A DNA stretch of 64,000 nt from Bacteroidota bacterium (GCA_023386045.1 JAEWKK010000012.1:235867-299866), one strand, 5' to 3'; positions 50,668 to 60,446 are shown, numbered from the stretch's first letter. The notes: a model not told the origin generated them from the sequence alone. Numbers and translations: made by a program.

Positions 50668-51801
50668 TTAGAGGTTACCCCTCGCTTCCTGTTCTCTTTC
50701 GATAGCTTCAAATAAAGCCTTGAAATTACCCTTGCCAAAGCTCTTTGCGCCCTTGCGCTGAATGATCTCGAAGAAAAGTGTTGGCCTGTCTTCAACGGGC
50801 TTGGTGAATAGTTGCAGGAGATAACCTTCATTATCCCTGTCAACTAGAATGCCGAGTTCTTTCAATGGTTCCAGGTCTTCATCAATATGTCCTACCCTGT
50901 CCAACAGATCATCATAATAGCTGTTGGGGACTTTTAAAAATTCAACACCACGGCTCATTAATTCTTTCACTGTTTTTACGATATCATTTGTTGCCATGGC
51001 CACGTGCTGTACGCCTTCGCCATTATAGAATTCCAGGTATTCTTCCACCTGAGATTTTTTCTTTCCTTCCGCAGGTTCGTTGATAGGGAATTTCACATAG
51101 CCGTTTCCGTTGCTCATCACCTTACTCATGAGGGCTGAATATTCTGTGGAGATATCCTCGTCGTCAAAAGAAAGTATGTTTTTGAATCCCATGACCTCTT
51201 CATAAAATTTCACCCATGGATTCATCTGGTTCCAGCCCACATTTCCCACGCAATGGTCAACATATAAAAGACCACAGTCAGTGGGAGCAAAATGAGGATT
51301 GCTCCATGCCCTGAAGCCAGGCATGAAAGGCCCCGTATAATTTTTTCTTTCAACAAAAACATGGACAGTATCGCCATAAGTATGAATACCACTCAGCACT
51401 ACTTCGCCAAAATCGTCTTTTTTGCGTTGTGGTTCCAGGTAAGATTTTCCACCTCGTTTAGTGGTTTGTTCCCAGGCATCATTGGCATCATCCACGCGAA
51501 GTGCAAGGACCTTCACGCCATCGCCATGCCTGTATATATGGTCTGCGATTTCATTACCAGAACGAAGCGGCGTCGTCAGCATTAATGTTAGTTTATGCTG
51601 GCGGACCACATAACTCACCCTGTCCTTCACTCCTGTTTCAGGACCTGCATAGGCCAGCGCCTGGAAGCCAAAGGCGCTCATATAGAAATGGGCAGCCTGC
51701 TTTGCATTGCCTACATAAAATTCAACATAATCTGTTCCCTGGAGCGGCAGAAAATCCGTATCAGTTTGTGTCAGTTGTTTTTCAGCTGTAGCTGTGGACA
51801 T
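50668..51801 (-). CDS. hppD: 4-hydroxyphenylpyruvate dioxygenase
   Basis: 377 aa from ATG 51801 (MSTATAEKQL). The frame continues 12 codons into a heptad repeat (MNYELSLKNNPH), which is not family sequence. Two VOC domains: GTDYVEFYVGNAKQAAHFY, and VDHCVGNVGWNQMNPWVKFYEEVMGF with the first Fe His, GVQHVAMATNDIV (second His), and the late Glu in LFFEIIQRKGAKSFGKGNFKALFEAIEREQ. It converts 4-HPP to homogentisate in tyrosine breakdown. No hmgA or fah is adjacent. Confidence 0.96.
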   Translation of the reverse strand: MSTATAEKQLTQTDTDFLPLQGTDYVEFYVGNAKQAAHFYMSAFGFQALAYAGPETGVKDRVSYVVRQHKLTLMLTTPLRSGNEIADHIYRHGDGVKVLALRVDDANDAWEQTTKRGGKSYLEPQRKKDDFGEVVLSGIHTYGDTVHVFVERKNYTGPFMPGFRAWSNPHFAPTDCGLLYVDHCVGNVGWNQMNPWVKFYEEVMGFKNILSFDDEDISTEYSALMSKVMSNGNGYVKFPINEPAEGKKKSQVEEYLEFYNGEGVQHVAMATNDIVKTVKELMSRGVEFLKVPNSYYDDLLDRVGHIDEDLEPLKELGILVDRDNEGYLLQLFTKPVEDRPTLFFEIIQRKGAKSFGKGNFKALFEAIEREQEARGNL

Positions 51802-51823
51802 ATGAGGGTTGTTTTTTAGTGAG

Positions 51824-51920
51824 AGTTCATAGTTCATGGTTCATAGTTCATGGTCGATAGACCATGGACCATTATCGTTCTCTGCTATGATCTATGAACT
51901 TTGATCTATGAACTCAATAG
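51824..51920. repeat. Degenerate 7-bp repeat array before hppD
   Basis: TTCATAG / TTCATGG units switching to CTATGAA and ACCATGG types, 7-bp period. It starts 23 bp upstream of the hppD ATG. Confidence 0.75.
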
Positions 51921-52008
51921 CGAACTACCGCAAATTTAAAAACTCCTGCCCAAGAAATCAGCATTTGAATATTTTATTAACAGGGAGAGAGTGAGGATAC
52001 AAGTTTAG
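51921..52008. other. Spacer between repeat arrays
   Basis: No gene or motif supported. The whole gap 51802-52260 is 459 bp with no coding sequence; most of the rest is repeat. Confidence 0.4.
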
Positions 52009-52069
52009 GAGTTCACGAGTTCACGAGTTCACGAGTTGTTTAAGGTTTAAAGTTTAAGGTTTAAGGTTC
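52009..52069. repeat. Tandem repeats: 8-bp GAGTTCAC then 7-bp GTTTAAG
   Basis: Three copies of GAGTTCAC run into about four copies of a TTTAAGG-type unit. The period changes from 8 to 7 bp within the array. Confidence 0.8.
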
Positions 52070-52100
52070 TTTTGGTCGTGCCTCATTATAGTAGGCGACT

Positions 52101-52126
52101 GTCTATGGACCATAGACCATGGACCA
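52101..52126. repeat. Short heptad array (CTATGGA / CCATAGA)
   Basis: GTCTATGGACCATAGACCATGGACC, an inverted-repeat-like heptad run. Confidence 0.7.
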
Positions 52127-52176
52127 ATCTTCAAACGGCAATGCTTCTCACCTATCCGCCATTCCTATTTGTCCTA

Positions 52177-52258
52177 AGCCATAGGCCATTCGCCATAAGC
52201 CATCTGCCATCTGCCATCTGCCACAAACTATGAACTATGATCTATGAACCATAAGCTC
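52177..52258. repeat. Heptad array next to the esterase stop codon
   Basis: CCATAAG, CCATCTG x3, CCACAAA, CTATGAA, CTATGAT, CTATGAA, CCATAAG in 7-bp register, ending 2 bp before the TAG stop of the gene at 52261. Confidence 0.85.
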
Positions 52259-52260
52259 AC

Positions 52261-53520
52261 CTAAACCCCAAACGGATAAGTATCCGGCATTTTTTCGTGG
52301 TGGGGCTTCATGTGCAGTGGATGCAGCGCCCTGGTCTGGTCAAGAAAAACAAAGGCATCATATCGCTTAGACATCTCTGAAGGCACATAATTTCCATGTC
52401 GCTCATGCGCAGGATTATAAACCACGCCAATCGCCCTGTGCCTGATGCTTTCCCTGTATTTTTTCTGCATCTCCTCCGTATTAAACAGCAGGTAAGCATT
52501 AGCCCCCATCTCCCGGTGAAGATTGTATTCAATACTTCCCTCTCTTGCGGGTGGCACTTCCATTTCCTGCATGGGTGCTCCCCATTCATTACCTGCGATC
52601 ACTGTGCCGCTATAACTTCCAAAACCTACCAGGTAAACTTCATTGATACCATATTCCTCTCTTGCCAGCTGACCAATGTTGACCATGCCCGCACGTTTCA
52701 TATCAGTAGCCCTTGCATCACCAATATGCGTATTGTGTTCCCAAACTATGGCCTTTACTTTCATTCCATGAAATTGCATCAGGCGGTCAAGGGTTTCCAT
52801 CATGTGTCGATCCCTCACATTCCAGCTTTCATTATCAAAACCCACCATGGCGCGGTAATATTTTTCAGCATTGGCCACTACAAATGCATTTTGTTCCGTA
52901 TTGAAACCGGCCTCACGGTCACCATCAAGAAATTGTGCTTTCAACCTGATCTCTTTCAAAAGAGCCACCACTTCATCCCTGCAGGAATGTTCTGTGAGTG
53001 AATAGCGTGCATACATGTGTTCCCGCTCTTCGAAGGGCTCAAAGCACTCGATGGCTTTTTTTACCAATTGTGCTGCCTGAGGATCTTCTTTTTCCAGATA
53101 ACTCATCATCTCCCTCATGGAATCCCATAGACTATAAACATCCAGTCCATAAAAACCAATCTTCTGATCTGCAGGTAAATGCTGATTCCATTCTTTCAAC
53201 CATTCTGTCAATGCATCAATTTCCCAGTTGGCCCACATCCAGGTTGGCCACCGGTCAAATTGCTCCAGCACTTCCCTGCTGCTGCTTCCTGCATCCTTAT
53301 ATCCTTTAATAAATCTGTTGATGCGATAGCAATCGGGCCAGTCGCCTTCCACACCAATGAATCGAAAACCTTTTTCGCTGATCAGTCTTTTGGTGATGGC
53401 CGTTCGCCAGGTATAAAATTCATGGGTTCCATGGGATGCTTCACCAAGCATCACCACCTTGCGGTCTCCAATATCTTCCATGAGAGCATCAAGGTCTTTT
53501 GAAGTGCTGAGCTTATGCAT
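52261..53520 (-). CDS. Erythromycin-esterase-family protein
   Basis: 419 aa. VMLGEASHGTHEFYTWRTAITKRLI near the N-terminus (catalytic-type E-x-x-H), GVEGDWPDCYRINRFI, AIVWEHNTHIGDARATDM, VYNPAHERHGNYVPSEMSKRYDAFVFLD. This is the EreA/EreB fold (PF05139). Chromosomal Bacteroidota members are not proven resistance genes; the family also includes uncharacterised esterases. The stop codon is followed after 2 bp by a heptad-repeat array. Confidence 0.9.
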   Translation of the reverse strand: MHKLSTSKDLDALMEDIGDRKVVMLGEASHGTHEFYTWRTAITKRLISEKGFRFIGVEGDWPDCYRINRFIKGYKDAGSSSREVLEQFDRWPTWMWANWEIDALTEWLKEWNQHLPADQKIGFYGLDVYSLWDSMREMMSYLEKEDPQAAQLVKKAIECFEPFEEREHMYARYSLTEHSCRDEVVALLKEIRLKAQFLDGDREAGFNTEQNAFVVANAEKYYRAMVGFDNESWNVRDRHMMETLDRLMQFHGMKVKAIVWEHNTHIGDARATDMKRAGMVNIGQLAREEYGINEVYLVGFGSYSGTVIAGNEWGAPMQEMEVPPAREGSIEYNLHREMGANAYLLFNTEEMQKKYRESIRHRAIGVVYNPAHERHGNYVPSEMSKRYDAFVFLDQTRALHPLHMKPHHEKMPDTYPFGV

Positions 53521-53604
53521 ATATAGAATTTATTTCGGAATGGATCATCGCTTCTCTTCTATTCAGGCTGCGATACATATTCTATTACCAATTCCTGATC
53601 CTAC

Positions 53605-53612
53605 TATCTTTG
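53605..53612 (+). promoter_or_regulatory. -7 promoter element of purK
   Basis: TATCTTTG matches TAnnTTTG exactly and ends 4 bp before the purK ATG, predicting a leaderless or nearly leaderless mRNA. Confidence 0.55.
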
Positions 53613-53616
53613 CCGC

Positions 53617-54744
53617 ATGCTAAAAGTAGGAATTCTGGGTGGAGGACAGTTGGGAAGGATGTTATTACAGGCAGCGGCCAATTACCAGGTAGAGACACAT
53701 GTAATGGAAAACGATGATGAATGTCCTGCAGCGCACCTTTGCCGGTATTTCATCAAAGGTGATATCCGTAACTATGATGATGTATACCGTTTCGGCAGGA
53801 ACCTGGATGCCATCACTATTGAAATCGAAAATGTAAACATTGATGCGCTGGAGCAGTTAGAGAAAGAAGGCGTAAAGATCTATCCCAAACCTTCCGTACT
53901 GCGGATCATCAAGAATAAAGTCTTACAAAAACAATATTATACGGACCAGGGCGTACCCACTTCAGAATTTGCCATTCTTCAATCCAATTCTGAAATCGAT
54001 CAGTGGGAAGAATTACTTCCAGCTGTACAAAAATTAGCAGAAGGCGGTTATGATGGCCGCGGAGTTCAGATCATTGAAGACCTCTCCTCTTCCCACCTTG
54101 GATTTAATGAGCACAGTGTGCTGGAAAAAAAGATCAGGATCAAAAAAGAAGTAGCCATGATCATTGCCATCGACCAGAATGGGAAGACGGCATTTTATCC
54201 ACCAGTTGAAATGGTTTTTAATAAAGACCTGAACCTTTTGGATTACCAGCTTTGTCCTGCAGATATCTCCCAGGCCATCCTATGGAAGATCGAAGCCATC
54301 GCTCTTTCCGTAGTGCGCAATTTCAATTCACCCGGACTGTTTGCCGTAGAACTTTTTATTGACCAGGATGGAGAAGTATTTGTAAATGAAACGGCCCCGA
54401 GGGTGCATAACAGTGGTCATCATACTATAGAAGCTCATTACAGCTCGCAGTTCGATATGCTTTGGAGGATCATTCTCGGTCATCCCCTGGGAAATACAAG
54501 GGCAATTCTTCCATCCATCATGGTCAACATCATTGGATCAGAAGGTCATATCGGTACGCCCTTATATGAAGGTTTGGACGAGGTGCTTAAAATCGACAAT
54601 GCCTTTGTCCATATTTATGGTAAGCTGCAGACCAAGCCCGGAAGAAAGATGGGACATATTACCATCCTTAGCAACGAAAAGCAGGACCTGATCCACAAGG
54701 CCAACAAGATCAGGCAGACGCTGACTGTTGTTGCACGCAATTAA
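53617..54744 (+). CDS. purK: N5-carboxyaminoimidazole ribonucleotide synthase
   Basis: 375 aa ATP-grasp protein. GILGGGQLGRMLLQAA at the N-terminus, PKPSVLRIIKNKVLQKQYY, GGYDGRGVQIIED (ATP-binding loop), the catalytic FVNETAPRVHNSGHHTIEA, and a C-terminal domain. It carboxylates AIR to N5-CAIR with ATP and bicarbonate. PurE, the mutase for its product, is encoded 5.7 kb downstream on the same strand, beyond the efflux operon. Confidence 0.96.
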   Translation: MLKVGILGGGQLGRMLLQAAANYQVETHVMENDDECPAAHLCRYFIKGDIRNYDDVYRFGRNLDAITIEIENVNIDALEQLEKEGVKIYPKPSVLRIIKNKVLQKQYYTDQGVPTSEFAILQSNSEIDQWEELLPAVQKLAEGGYDGRGVQIIEDLSSSHLGFNEHSVLEKKIRIKKEVAMIIAIDQNGKTAFYPPVEMVFNKDLNLLDYQLCPADISQAILWKIEAIALSVVRNFNSPGLFAVELFIDQDGEVFVNETAPRVHNSGHHTIEAHYSSQFDMLWRIILGHPLGNTRAILPSIMVNIIGSEGHIGTPLYEGLDEVLKIDNAFVHIYGKLQTKPGRKMGHITILSNEKQDLIHKANKIRQTLTVVARN

Positions 54745-54845
54745 ACTATTTTTTACCTGACTTCTATTGAGCCATACCCAGGTTAATTAATGTTAATCCC
54801 CGAAAGCTTAAAATTTTTTAAAGAAACATTTCTTTAATAAGGGGT

Positions 54846-54853
54846 TATTTTTG
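54846..54853 (+). promoter_or_regulatory. -7 promoter element of the RND efflux operon
   Basis: TATTTTTG is an exact TAnnTTTG match. The TTG inside it (54851) is the leftmost possible start codon of the adaptor frame, so transcription from here requires a later start. Confidence 0.5.
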
Positions 54854-54880
54854 GCCCTCTATCACCAATCGATTTACCAA

Positions 54881-55963
54881 GTGAAAGTTTCTTACCTGTT
54901 CTATTGTATCGGATTTATTGTTTTATTATCAACGGTTTCCACCTCCTGCAGCAGCAAAAGAAAAAAAGAAGCGGCCGCGGCTCAAAAAGGTGGCGGACAG
55001 CGACCTCCAGCCAAAGTAGATGCTTTTATAGTGGAAACACGTACCATCAGCGAAGCCATTGAAGTTCCAGGAACCATAGTTGCAGATGAATCCACCGAGA
55101 TCCATCCCGAAGTATCCGGCCGCATCACCAGCCTGAATGTTCGTGAAGGTGCCATTGTAAGCAAGGGTGCTGTTCTTGCCAGGCTATATGATGCAGATCT
55201 CCAGGCTCAGAAGAAAAAACTCCAGGTGCAGCTGCAACTGGCACAACAAACGGAAAACCGTTACGAACAACTCGAAAAGATCGGTGGGATCAGCAAGCAG
55301 GACTATGATGTAACAAGGCTGAATGTTAGTAATATCCGTGCTGACCTCGACATAATTAATACTGCCATTGCCAAAACAGTGGTGCGGGCTCCATTCAGCG
55401 GAAAGCTAGGCTTAAAAGAAGTAAGCACCGGAGCATTTGTTACTCCTACCAGCATCATTACCACCATTCAAAAAACCAATGGCCTACGACTTGATTTTAA
55501 TGTTCCTGAAAAATATATCGGCAAACTCAGTAAAGGACAATATGTGAACTTTACCGTGGAAGGCAGTAGTCGTGCCTATACGGCTGTTATCGAAGCAACC
55601 GAGTCTGGCATTGCACAGGAAACACGCAGTTTAACCATCAGGGCCCGTGTTAAGGGTGATGAAGGTGGACTGGTCCCTGGAAATTTTGCAAAGGTGAAAC
55701 TGAGTTTCGATCCGGATCCTAACGCACTCATGGTACCCACACAGGCGGTGATCCCGCAGGCAAGAGGAAAAAAGATCTATGTCTATCGTGGAGGCACAGC
55801 CGATTTTGTTGAAGTTACCACAGGTATGCGTGATTCTTCCATGGTGCAAATCACCGGCGGACTGAATAAGGGTGATACCGTTATCATCACAGGACTGCTG
55901 GCATTAAAACCTGAAGCAAAAGTCAGCCTCAGGCAGGTTATCAATACGAATAAGAAAAGCTAG
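54881..55963 (+). CDS. RND efflux periplasmic adaptor lipoprotein
   Basis: 360 aa from GTG 54881. The earlier TTG at 54851 lies in the predicted -7 element and would spoil the signal peptide; from GTG the product is M-KVSYLFYCIGFIVLLSTVSTSC with a lipobox. HlyD/MexA-like domains follow: biotinyl-lipoyl part (EVSGRITSLNVREGAIVSKGAVLARL), helical hairpin, ARLYD, then VVRAPFSGKLGLKEVSTGAFV, beta-barrel and membrane-proximal domains. It joins the inner RND pump to the outer TolC channel. 10 bp before the pump gene. Confidence 0.93.
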   Translation: MKVSYLFYCIGFIVLLSTVSTSCSSKRKKEAAAAQKGGGQRPPAKVDAFIVETRTISEAIEVPGTIVADESTEIHPEVSGRITSLNVREGAIVSKGAVLARLYDADLQAQKKKLQVQLQLAQQTENRYEQLEKIGGISKQDYDVTRLNVSNIRADLDIINTAIAKTVVRAPFSGKLGLKEVSTGAFVTPTSIITTIQKTNGLRLDFNVPEKYIGKLSKGQYVNFTVEGSSRAYTAVIEATESGIAQETRSLTIRARVKGDEGGLVPGNFAKVKLSFDPDPNALMVPTQAVIPQARGKKIYVYRGGTADFVEVTTGMRDSSMVQITGGLNKGDTVIITGLLALKPEAKVSLRQVINTNKKS

Positions 55964-55973
55964 AAGGAAGCGC

Positions 55974-58900
55974 ATGAATATTTCAGAGATCAGTTTAAGA
56001 AGACCAGTACTGGCCATTGTTCTGAATATCATCATCGTGGTATTTGGAATCATAGGATTTAATTTTTTAGGCGTTCGCGATTATCCTGCTATTGATCCGC
56101 CGAACATCAACGTGCGGACATCTTATGGAGGCGCCAACCCCGACATCATTGAAACACAGATCACCGAGCCACTGGAAAAAGCGATCAACGGCATTGCGGG
56201 GATCAAGAATATCACTTCATCAAGCAATGCAGGTTCCAGTAATATCAACGTGGAGTTTGAATTAGGTGTTGACCTGGAAGCTGCAGCAAATGATGTTCGC
56301 GACAAGGTTTCGCAAGCCTCACGTTCACTTCCTTCCGACCTCGAAGCACCGCCAGTAGTGTCCAAGGCAGATGCCAGTTCTGATCCCATCCTTTCCATGA
56401 CGGTGCAGAGCAATACAAGGAACCAGTTGCAGGTTTCAGAATGGGCCAATAATGTGTTGGTGGAAAGACTGCAAACCATTCCCGGCGTAAGTGGCATCCA
56501 AATCTGGGGTGAAAAAAGATATGCCATGCGTATTTGGTTCAGCCCCGAAAAACTCGCGGCTTATGCGCTTACTCCTAACGATGTGCAGCAGGCACTGTTA
56601 AGGGAAAATGTGGAGCTGCCTTCTGGTAAAATTGCAGGCAATGCTACTGAGCTTACCGTAAGAACTTTTGGAAGATTGAATACAGAAGAAGAATTCAATA
56701 ATATCACCATCAAGAACATGAACGGAACAGATATTCATGTTCGTGATATTGGTGAAGCAGTTCTGGGACCAGAGAATGAAGAATCTCAATTAAGAGAAAG
56801 CGGCATTCCCATGATTGCGCTAGCCATCATTCCATTACCCGGTTCCAATTATGTTTCCATTTCCGATGAATTTTTCAAACGCTATGAGCAGTTGAAAAAA
56901 GAAATGCCCCAGGATATCAAACTAAACATCGCCCTGGACCAGACAAAATTCATCAAGCGCTCCATTGTTGAAGTGGAAGAAACACTGCTCATCTCCATCT
57001 GTCTTGTGATCCTGATCATTTATCTTTTTTTCCGCGACTGGCTCATCGCCCTTCGCCCCCTGATCGATATTCCTGTTTCGCTGATCGGCGCCTTCTTTAT
57101 TATGTATATCTGTGGCTTCACTATCAATGTGCTTTCATTGCTGGCCATCGTACTGGCAACTGGTCTTGTGGTGGATGATGGTATTGTGGTTACGGAAAAT
57201 ATTTATAAAAAGATGGAAGCCGGCATGGAAAAATGGCGGGCGGCCAGGGAAGGTTCCAAAGAAATTTATTTCGCGGTCATTGCTACTTCCATCACACTTG
57301 CTGTGGTATTCCTTCCCATCATCTTCCTCGAAGGATTTGTAGGCAGGTTATTCCGTGAATTTGGTATCGTGGTTGCTGGCGCTGTATTGATCTCCGCTTT
57401 CGTTTCGCTGACACTTACACCGGTGCTCAATGTGAAAATGACGAAGAAAAATATTCATTCTCATTCCTGGTTCTATCGCAAAACAGAACCATTTTTCCGC
57501 GGCATGGAAAATGGGTACAGAAGCATCCTTACTTCATTTATGAAAGTAAGATGGATGGCCATCGTCATCATCCTCGCCTGTATCGGCTTTGTATTTATCA
57601 TCTGGAAAAATATTCCATCCGAACTGGCGCCCATGGAAGACCGCAGTCAGTTCAGATTGCAGGTGACTGCACCAGAGGGAACAGCCTACGATTACATGGA
57701 TCGCTATATTGACAAGCTCGCGACTTTCATGATGGACTCTGTCCCTGAAAGTCAGACGATCCTTTCACTCACTGCGCCAGGTTTTATGAGCGGTTCCACC
57801 AATTCTGGTTTTGTCCGTGTAACACTGATCGATCCAAAAGAAAGAACCCGTTCACAGGGTGATATTGTTGATATGGTAAACCGCAACCTTCCGCGTTTTA
57901 ATGAAGGACGAGCATTTGCCATACAGGAACAAACCATTTCAGTTAACCGTAGAGGCGGACAGCCGGTGCAGTTTGTTTTGCAGAACAATGATTTTAATAA
58001 ACTAACACAGATACTTCCCCGCTTTCTTGAAGAAGCAAACAAAAATCCTGCACTGCAGGGTGTGGATGTTGATCTCAAATTTAATAAGCCTGAATTGAGA
58101 ATTAATGTTGACAGGATGAAGGCCTCTGAATTAGGCGTGAGTGTACAGGACGTGTCTCAAACATTGCAACTGGCACTCAGTAACAGGCGACTTGGATATT
58201 TCACCAAGGAAGGCAAGCAATACCAGGTGATGGGCCAGGTGGCTCGCTCCGACCGCGATGATCCCACCGATCTCAAAGGATTGTATGTTAGAAATAATAC
58301 GGGCCAGATGATCAGTCTTGACAACCTGGTAAGTTTTGAAGAAGCTACTACACCATCTACGATTTACCATTTCAACCGTTTCAAATCAGCCACCATTTCT
58401 TCGGGCCTTGCGCCGGGAAGTACTGTGGGTGATGGCATTGTGGCCATGCAATCCATTGCGGCTAAATTACTGGATGAAAGTTTTTCCACCCAGCTTGCCG
58501 GTTCTTCAAGAGACTATGCAGAAAGTGGAAGCAATACCAATTTTGCTTTGATGCTGGCCCTTGGATTGATTTTCCTGATTCTTGCAGCGCAGTTCAATTC
58601 ATTTGTAGATCCGCTGATCATCATGTTTACTGTGCCCCTCGCATTTGCGGGAGCGTTGTTATCGCTCTGGATCTTTGGACAAACCTGGAATATATTTTCA
58701 CAGATCGGTGTGATCATGCTGATAGGACTTGTGACGAAAAATGGTATCCTGATTGTGGAATTCGCGAACCAGAACAGGTTGCAGGGTATGCCTAAGCTGG
58801 AAGCCGCTATCTATGCATCAACGCAAAGGCTACGCCCCATCTTAATGACGAGTCTTGCCATGGCCCTGGGTGCCCTGCCTATTGCACTTTCCCTGGGTGC

Positions 58901-59081
58901 CGCAGCTACCAGCCGTATTCCATTGGGTATCGTGATCGTTGGCGGTATTATCTTTTCACTGATACTTACTTTATTTGTGATTCCTGCCATGTACTCTTAT
59001 CTCTCTTCCAAAAAGAAAAAAAATCCTTTGGAACTGATTGATGAAGAGGACAGGAAAGCTGAAAGAGAAATGGCACATTAA
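55974..59081 (+). CDS. RND multidrug-type efflux pump (AcrB/MexB, HAE1 family)
   Basis: 1035 aa, the family's usual length. Twelve helices expected; proton-relay motif VLATGLVVDDGIVVTENIYKKM (Asp-Asp), EFGIVVAGAVLISAFVSLTLTPVL, and GVIMLIGLVTKNGILIVEFANQ in the second half. Two large periplasmic loops (about 30-330 and 560-860). It exports hydrophobic compounds, driven by the proton gradient. It lies between the adaptor (10 bp upstream) and the TolC-like gene (3 bp downstream). The substrate is unknown. Confidence 0.96.
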   Translation: MNISEISLRRPVLAIVLNIIIVVFGIIGFNFLGVRDYPAIDPPNINVRTSYGGANPDIIETQITEPLEKAINGIAGIKNITSSSNAGSSNINVEFELGVDLEAAANDVRDKVSQASRSLPSDLEAPPVVSKADASSDPILSMTVQSNTRNQLQVSEWANNVLVERLQTIPGVSGIQIWGEKRYAMRIWFSPEKLAAYALTPNDVQQALLRENVELPSGKIAGNATELTVRTFGRLNTEEEFNNITIKNMNGTDIHVRDIGEAVLGPENEESQLRESGIPMIALAIIPLPGSNYVSISDEFFKRYEQLKKEMPQDIKLNIALDQTKFIKRSIVEVEETLLISICLVILIIYLFFRDWLIALRPLIDIPVSLIGAFFIMYICGFTINVLSLLAIVLATGLVVDDGIVVTENIYKKMEAGMEKWRAAREGSKEIYFAVIATSITLAVVFLPIIFLEGFVGRLFREFGIVVAGAVLISAFVSLTLTPVLNVKMTKKNIHSHSWFYRKTEPFFRGMENGYRSILTSFMKVRWMAIVIILACIGFVFIIWKNIPSELAPMEDRSQFRLQVTAPEGTAYDYMDRYIDKLATFMMDSVPESQTILSLTAPGFMSGSTNSGFVRVTLIDPKERTRSQGDIVDMVNRNLPRFNEGRAFAIQEQTISVNRRGGQPVQFVLQNNDFNKLTQILPRFLEEANKNPALQGVDVDLKFNKPELRINVDRMKASELGVSVQDVSQTLQLALSNRRLGYFTKEGKQYQVMGQVARSDRDDPTDLKGLYVRNNTGQMISLDNLVSFEEATTPSTIYHFNRFKSATISSGLAPGSTVGDGIVAMQSIAAKLLDESFSTQLAGSSRDYAESGSNTNFALMLALGLIFLILAAQFNSFVDPLIIMFTVPLAFAGALLSLWIFGQTWNIFSQIGVIMLIGLVTKNGILIVEFANQNRLQGMPKLEAAIYASTQRLRPILMTSLAMALGALPIALSLGAAATSRIPLGIVIVGGIIFSLILTLFVIPAMYSYLSSKKKKNPLELIDEEDRKAEREMAH

Positions 59082-59084
59082 TCA

Positions 59085-60446
59085 ATGGTGAATTCAATGA
59101 CCTGTATAAATAGAAAGAATTTGAGACTGAAGCGATATTTACTGATACTGTTATCCCTTGTTGCCTTAAACGGATTTGCGCAAACAAGACCGCCATTGAG
59201 TTTGAATGAAGCCATCATTCTTTCACTGCAGAACAACTATGACATAGAGCTTACTCGAAATGATTCCATGCTGGCTGCATTGGATTATGCTTATGCCGAT
59301 TATTCATTGTGGCCCAGGCTGAATGCTTCTGCAGGATGGCTGGCCAATTCAGGTACCAGGAATGAAGTAACGGGCGCTGGTGATAAAAGAAAGGGAAAGA
59401 TCAAGAACAACAATCTTACCTCCTCTCTCAATCTCAATTGGACCTTGTTTGATGGCTTCCGCATGTTCATTGCCCGCGACAGGCTGGGACAACTGGTTGA
59501 ACTAGGAGAATTGCAGATCAAAAACCAGGTGATCAATACCGTTGCTGATGTAATGCGTGTGTATTATGATATTGTAAGACAGGAGCAGCAGCGAAACGCA
59601 GTGTTGGAACAGATAGACCTCAGTACTGAAAGACTCAAGCTGGCGCAATACCGTTTTGATATTGGTGTAGGTGCCAAACCCGATGTGCTGCAAGCCCAGA
59701 TAGATCTCAATGCACAGAAGTCTTCATTGCTGACGCAGGAAACCGCCATCAATAAATTAAAGGAACAGCTCAACCAGTTGCTGGTGCTTCCAATGAGCAA
59801 TGATTACGCTTTGGCAGATACCACCATTCATTTTAATGATGCCCTTACCCTTGATTCAATTACGGGTGTAGTTAATGCTACCAATCCCGAATTACAGATC
59901 GCAAGAAAAAACCTTGATATCGCTGCCCTGGATCTTCGCATGCGGAGGGCAGAACGAATGCCGACCATTGATTTTAATTCGGCCTATAATTTTAACCGCA
60001 CCATCAACAATGCCATCGTAAATCCGGTGCAGCAAAACCAGTTACTGCAAACACGCGGGTTGAATTATGGTTTCACTGCCAGTATCCCGATTTTCAATGG
60101 CTTTAACAGCAGGCGATTGGTGAAAGCAGCGGAGATAAATATTCAAACCCAGCAACTCTTTTATGACCGCAGCGTTTCACTCATAAATATGAACATTTCA
60201 AATGCTTACCGTGATTATGATCTTTACCAGCGCACACTGGCTTTGGAAGAAGAGAATATCAAACTGGTAAGAGAAAACATCTTTATTGCCAGGGAACGTT
60301 ACCGCCTTGGTATCAGCACCTATCTTGAAATGAGGGAAGCACAGCAAAGCCTTGCCGATGCCACCAACCGCCTGATCCAGGCACGCTATAATGTTAAGCT
60401 GGCAGAGATTGAACTGCTTCGTTTGCGAGGTGATTTAGTAAGATGA
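59085..60446 (+). CDS. TolC-family outer-membrane efflux protein
   Basis: 453 aa from ATG 59085 (an alternative ATG lies at 59097). Signal peptide (ILLSLVALNGFAQ). Two OEP repeats: long coiled helices with LTSSLNLNWTLFDGFRMFIARD, IDLSTERLKLAQYRFDIGVGAKPDVLQAQIDLNAQ, and the second-repeat counterpart NIKLVRENIFIARERYRLGISTYLEMREAQQSLADATNRLIQARYNVKLAEIELLRLRG. It forms the outer-membrane/periplasmic channel of the tripartite pump. A 13-bp inverted repeat begins at its stop codon. Confidence 0.94.
   Translation: MVNSMTCINRKNLRLKRYLLILLSLVALNGFAQTRPPLSLNEAIILSLQNNYDIELTRNDSMLAALDYAYADYSLWPRLNASAGWLANSGTRNEVTGAGDKRKGKIKNNNLTSSLNLNWTLFDGFRMFIARDRLGQLVELGELQIKNQVINTVADVMRVYYDIVRQEQQRNAVLEQIDLSTERLKLAQYRFDIGVGAKPDVLQAQIDLNAQKSSLLTQETAINKLKEQLNQLLVLPMSNDYALADTTIHFNDALTLDSITGVVNATNPELQIARKNLDIAALDLRMRRAERMPTIDFNSAYNFNRTINNAIVNPVQQNQLLQTRGLNYGFTASIPIFNGFNSRRLVKAAEINIQTQQLFYDRSVSLINMNISNAYRDYDLYQRTLALEEENIKLVRENIFIARERYRLGISTYLEMREAQQSLADATNRLIQARYNVKLAEIELLRLRGDLVR

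Noticed and set aside
52261..53520. Antibiotic-resistance gene call for the erythromycin-esterase-like protein
   Set aside because: Family membership alone does not show macrolide hydrolysis, and no mobile context surrounds it.
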